Below, piece after piece: positions 62,801 to 64,000 of a stretch of 64,000 nt of DNA. Position 1 is the stretch's first letter. Every line of letters starts with the position of its first letter. The stretch spans positions 62,001 through 126,000 of the forward strand of contig NZ_LAZU01000025.1 of assembly GCF_000987955.1 (NCBI RefSeq), in the 5' to 3' direction. The notes under the pieces were generated by a model that saw nothing but the letters and a program-made list of their open reading frames with translations, had not been told where the DNA came from and did not search any database. A program made the translations under genes and the position numbers. Origin of the DNA: Paenibacillus sp. DMB20. Its GTDB lineage: Bacteria > Bacillota > Bacilli > Paenibacillales > Paenibacillaceae.

Positions 62801-63331
62801 TCTTCGGAACTGGAATTTCCGTATTACTCGCCGGACATGGCGGTGGATGGAGTCGTATCCATCAATTCGCGATGGTCCAGCGCTTATGTCGACGATGCCT
62901 GGTTTACCGTTGATCTTGGCGAATCGAAAGAGATCAACAAGGTCATTATCAAATGGCAGGCAGGAGCCGAGAAATACCAGCTGCTCGTATCCGAAGACAA
63001 GCAGAACTGGACGAACGTGTCCGGGGATGAGGGAGTCGTCACATCCAAAGGCAAGCTGGACATTATTACATTCGCTCCGACGAATGCGCGTTATGTCAAG
63101 TTCCAGGGCGTGAAGCGCGCAACCGTCTTCGGCAACTCCTTCTATGAGTTCGAGGTGTATGCCCCGGATCAGGTGCAGGAGTACAAACGGCTGATCGGCT
63201 TGATGGATGAACTGCTGCCGAAAGCGCACGGGCCTCTGCACAAAATGCTGCTTGAGGTGCTGAACCGATATCCATATGACGTGACGCGCGAGCTGCGTCC
63301 AATGCAGGAGCTGCTGAAGCAGCTTCAGTAA
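59864..63331 (+). CDS. secreted GH20 beta-N-acetylhexosaminidase with carbohydrate-binding domains
   Basis: A 1155-residue exported enzyme. A signal peptide (about 1-34, ALA-Q cleavage) is followed by an F5/8 type C module (about 80-215), a GH20b alpha+beta domain (about 330-435), the GH20 barrel (about 445-770) with catalytic Asp598-Glu599 in HIGTDEYWG, a LamG-like module (about 830-960) and a second F5/8 type C module (about 975-1105). It removes terminal GlcNAc/GalNAc from glycans or chitin oligosaccharides outside the cell. The two F5/8 modules share segments such as ARYVKFQG and SFYEFEVY. The start follows TATGGAGGGAAT; it has no cell-wall anchor. Confidence 0.92.
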   Translation: MKKIKLKAFLWMLCLWLAVTTVLGAALPATALAQSGVTEAASEKTDAPAKVDPEAGALPSVTEAVYDQDGKRLADQAAAFSGTNLALNKPAFSSGNEVDYLTPNLAVDGKGNTRWSSDKHDDQWFYVDLGEPTDIDRVVIRWQTPADTYKILVSDDGENWTNVKEDDGIIQCKGGTETIDFAPLKTRYVKFQGMKRAPVEGTLYGYSFYEFEVYQLNDLQSIVDRVAATLTVQAGQTELDWSAAEVPDGYSVRLYGSDRLPVIDREGRIRTPLVDAKVNLIVEVEDESDPNRKLLSDNITVTVPGQHQQTPDRNAEPEVIPSLREWYGGSGDYTLTADSRIVVRPEDEGVLRKAAELTREDLIDLTGLELEIVYGQPKAGDLYLAIDPSLAWLGKEGNVFKVDDYVSIASVSPTGAFFGTRTALQIIKQHPDRTIPRGEARDYPKYEKRGLMIDVGRKFYTIDFMRSYVKLLSWYKMNMFQVHLNDDVGTPFADGTTAAFRLESTTYPGLASPNGHYTKQEFKELQLLGMDYGVNVIPEIDTPGHSRAFTSYDPSLGNEHALDISKPETVEFVKNLFNEYLDGSDPTFVGPDVHIGTDEYWGPDVERFRWYMDTLVKHINDKGKHPHMWGGMTQYNGTTPVSNEATMDIWYEPYGPPQQAVDLGYDILNVQNVFMYIVPTLYGDYLNSQFLYNEWEPNKWEISTLPLGHPRIKGGMFALWNDVSDANGLSMDDSHDRLLPGIQVVSEKMWTGTRDDRSFERFEQRTKAIGDAPNANLSHKLTVKNDENQVIRYLFEKGLQDDSGNDFDGKGVHVNMTEGKYGKGVRFKGGSSYIETPVDAVGFGWTLSMWVKPDPDNPDDAVLMESPVGKIKLKQGKTGKLGFSKEHYDSTFDYVVPEGEWTHILLKGDNKGVTLFVNIDEHVERLEERYPKMHTLVLPALRIGSDSNAFKGVLDNVMIYNKPIDLLSGENLALHKTAESSELEFPYYSPDMAVDGVVSINSRWSSAYVDDAWFTVDLGESKEINKVIIKWQAGAEKYQLLVSEDKQNWTNVSGDEGVVTSKGKLDIITFAPTNARYVKFQGVKRATVFGNSFYEFEVYAPDQVQEYKRLIGLMDELLPKAHGPLHKMLLEVLNRYPYDVTRELRPMQELLKQLQ

Positions 63332-63372
63332 ATCGAGTTCAATGGACTAAACGATAACATGCAATGAATGCG

Positions 63373-63402
63373 CCCCGCGAGGTTTTCTCGCGGGGTTCTT
63401 CT
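63373..63402 (+). terminator. GH20 terminator
   Basis: CCCCGCGAG-GTTTT-CTCGCGGGG followed by a T-rich stretch. Confidence 0.85.
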
Positions 63403-63587
63403 TGCCGCTGCAAGGGTTCACCGTCCCTGACCGGTACTCCAAACGGTCTATCGGAACAACGAACGATTCCCTGCTTGGAAAATAAGCCTGTTTAACCCTA
63501 TGAAAATATCAAATATGATATAATGGCAAAGTCATAGCATGGTAAAACATTTTGTTTTTTGAATACAAATAGGAGGAAATTTGAAAC

Positions 63588-64000
63588 GTGAACCCTACCA
63601 TACAACCATCCCTCATGCTCGTTGACGGCATGGCCCTTTTGTTCCGCGCTTACTATGCGACGGCTTCCAGCGGTTATATCCGCCGGACGAAATCCGGCCT
63701 TCCGACCAATGCGGTATACGGATTTCTCCGTTATTTGTGGGATGCCATAGATACGTTTAAACCGACGCACGTAGCCTGCTGCTGGGACATGGCTTCCAAG
63801 ACGTTCCGCAGCGACCAATTTGCGGCTTATAAGGGCAACCGGCCGGAGGCCCCGGACGATCTCGTGCCCCAGTTCTCCCTGATCCGGGAAGTGACGGAAT
63901 GCCTGGGCATTCCAAACCTTGGCGTGGAAGGATATGAAGCCGACGACTGCATCGGAACCCTGTCCCGCCGCTTCGGCGAGGACATGAACGTGATGATCCT
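63588..64000 (+). CDS. ypcP: 5'-3' exonuclease (YpcP-like), 5' part
   Basis: The first 137 codons are in the window. The sequence LMLVDGMALLFRAYYATASSG, with CCWDMASKTFRSD, YKGNRPEAP and GYEADDCIGTLS, contains the acidic metal-binding residues of FEN-like 5'-3' exonucleases. It matches stand-alone Bacillus YpcP more than PolA, whose N-terminus reads differently; the C-terminal part that would settle this lies beyond the window. The start is GTG behind AGGAGGAAATTTGAAAC. It likely helps remove RNA primers or flaps. Confidence 0.82.
   Translation, partial: MNPTIQPSLMLVDGMALLFRAYYATASSGYIRRTKSGLPTNAVYGFLRYLWDAIDTFKPTHVACCWDMASKTFRSDQFAAYKGNRPEAPDDLVPQFSLIREVTECLGIPNLGVEGYEADDCIGTLSRRFGEDMNVMI

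Noticed and set aside
63588..64000. Start of polA
   Set aside because: The N-terminus (LMLVDGMALLFRAYYA) fits stand-alone YpcP rather than the PolA pattern, although the C-terminal part lies outside the window.

Overview
The window looks like a chromosomal segment of a spore-forming Firmicute, most likely Paenibacillus. Supporting signs are T-box leaders, strong AGGAGG-type ribosome binding sites, spore-coat and Spo0E-type genes, YesM/YesN-type signalling genes, and the neighbourhoods infC-rpmI-rplT, ilvBNC, pheST-zapA-mutS2 and an Lrp-type regulator next to an aminotransferase. Genes lie on both strands. Both ends of the window cut genes: a radical SAM gene on the left and a YpcP-type 5'-3' exonuclease on the right. 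There is no rRNA, CRISPR array, prophage or intact insertion sequence.

Layout. 1-8000: radical SAM/B12 tail, a monoglyceride-lipase-like hydrolase, manA, the coupled tRNA wobble-modification pair ytqA-mnmM, trmB and a GT28 glycosyltransferase. 8000-20600: a membrane GT2 glycosyltransferase behind a long multi-promoter leader, the IF3-L35-L20 operon with a leader terminator and an AUC start codon, a T-box controlled ilvB-ilvN-ilvC block followed by leuB, a 2-Cys peroxiredoxin with a PerR-like box, and a cytosolic PAS histidine kinase. 20600-26150: pepA, a frameshifted aldolase-type gene, a GGDEF-EAL membrane protein and tRNA-Pro/tRNA-Gly, with the 3' end of tRNA-Gly repeated about 150 bases downstream.

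26150-34100 is the most accessory-looking part: a YheC/D ATP-grasp protein, divergent from a three-gene cluster (adenylate-forming enzyme, SbnA-like, SbnB-like) that should make L-2,3-diaminopropionate and activate an unknown acid. An ABC-F protein behind an attenuator-like leader and a nucleotidyltransferase follow. 33700-46100: phenylalanine T-box, pheS-pheT, a ZapA-domain protein with a huge coiled coil, a stand-alone CuA-type lipoprotein, a holin-like membrane protein, mutS2, a DUF350 cluster with a 26-residue membrane protein, and an MFS transporter. 46100-52700: an amino-acid-oxidase-type flavoenzyme, two coat-F-like proteins, an Lrp regulator with aminotransferase, Spo0E-like, cobalamin adenosyltransferase, an RluA-type pseudouridine synthase and an ArsC-like protein. 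52700-64000: an AfuA/FbpA-type ABC importer followed by a YesM/YesN-type two-component system (a layout reminiscent of staphylococcal HptARS), a large secreted GH20 beta-hexosaminidase, and the start of ypcP.

The main unexplained items are a dispersed ~114-base two-hairpin repeat in three intergenic copies (two forward, one inverted), the diaminopropionate/adenylation cluster, the ABC-F leader, the tRNA-Gly 3'-end duplication, a promoter with a centred dyad in a 19-base spacer, and two single-base frameshifts that may be real or may be sequence errors. All identifications are by reading; no database search was run.
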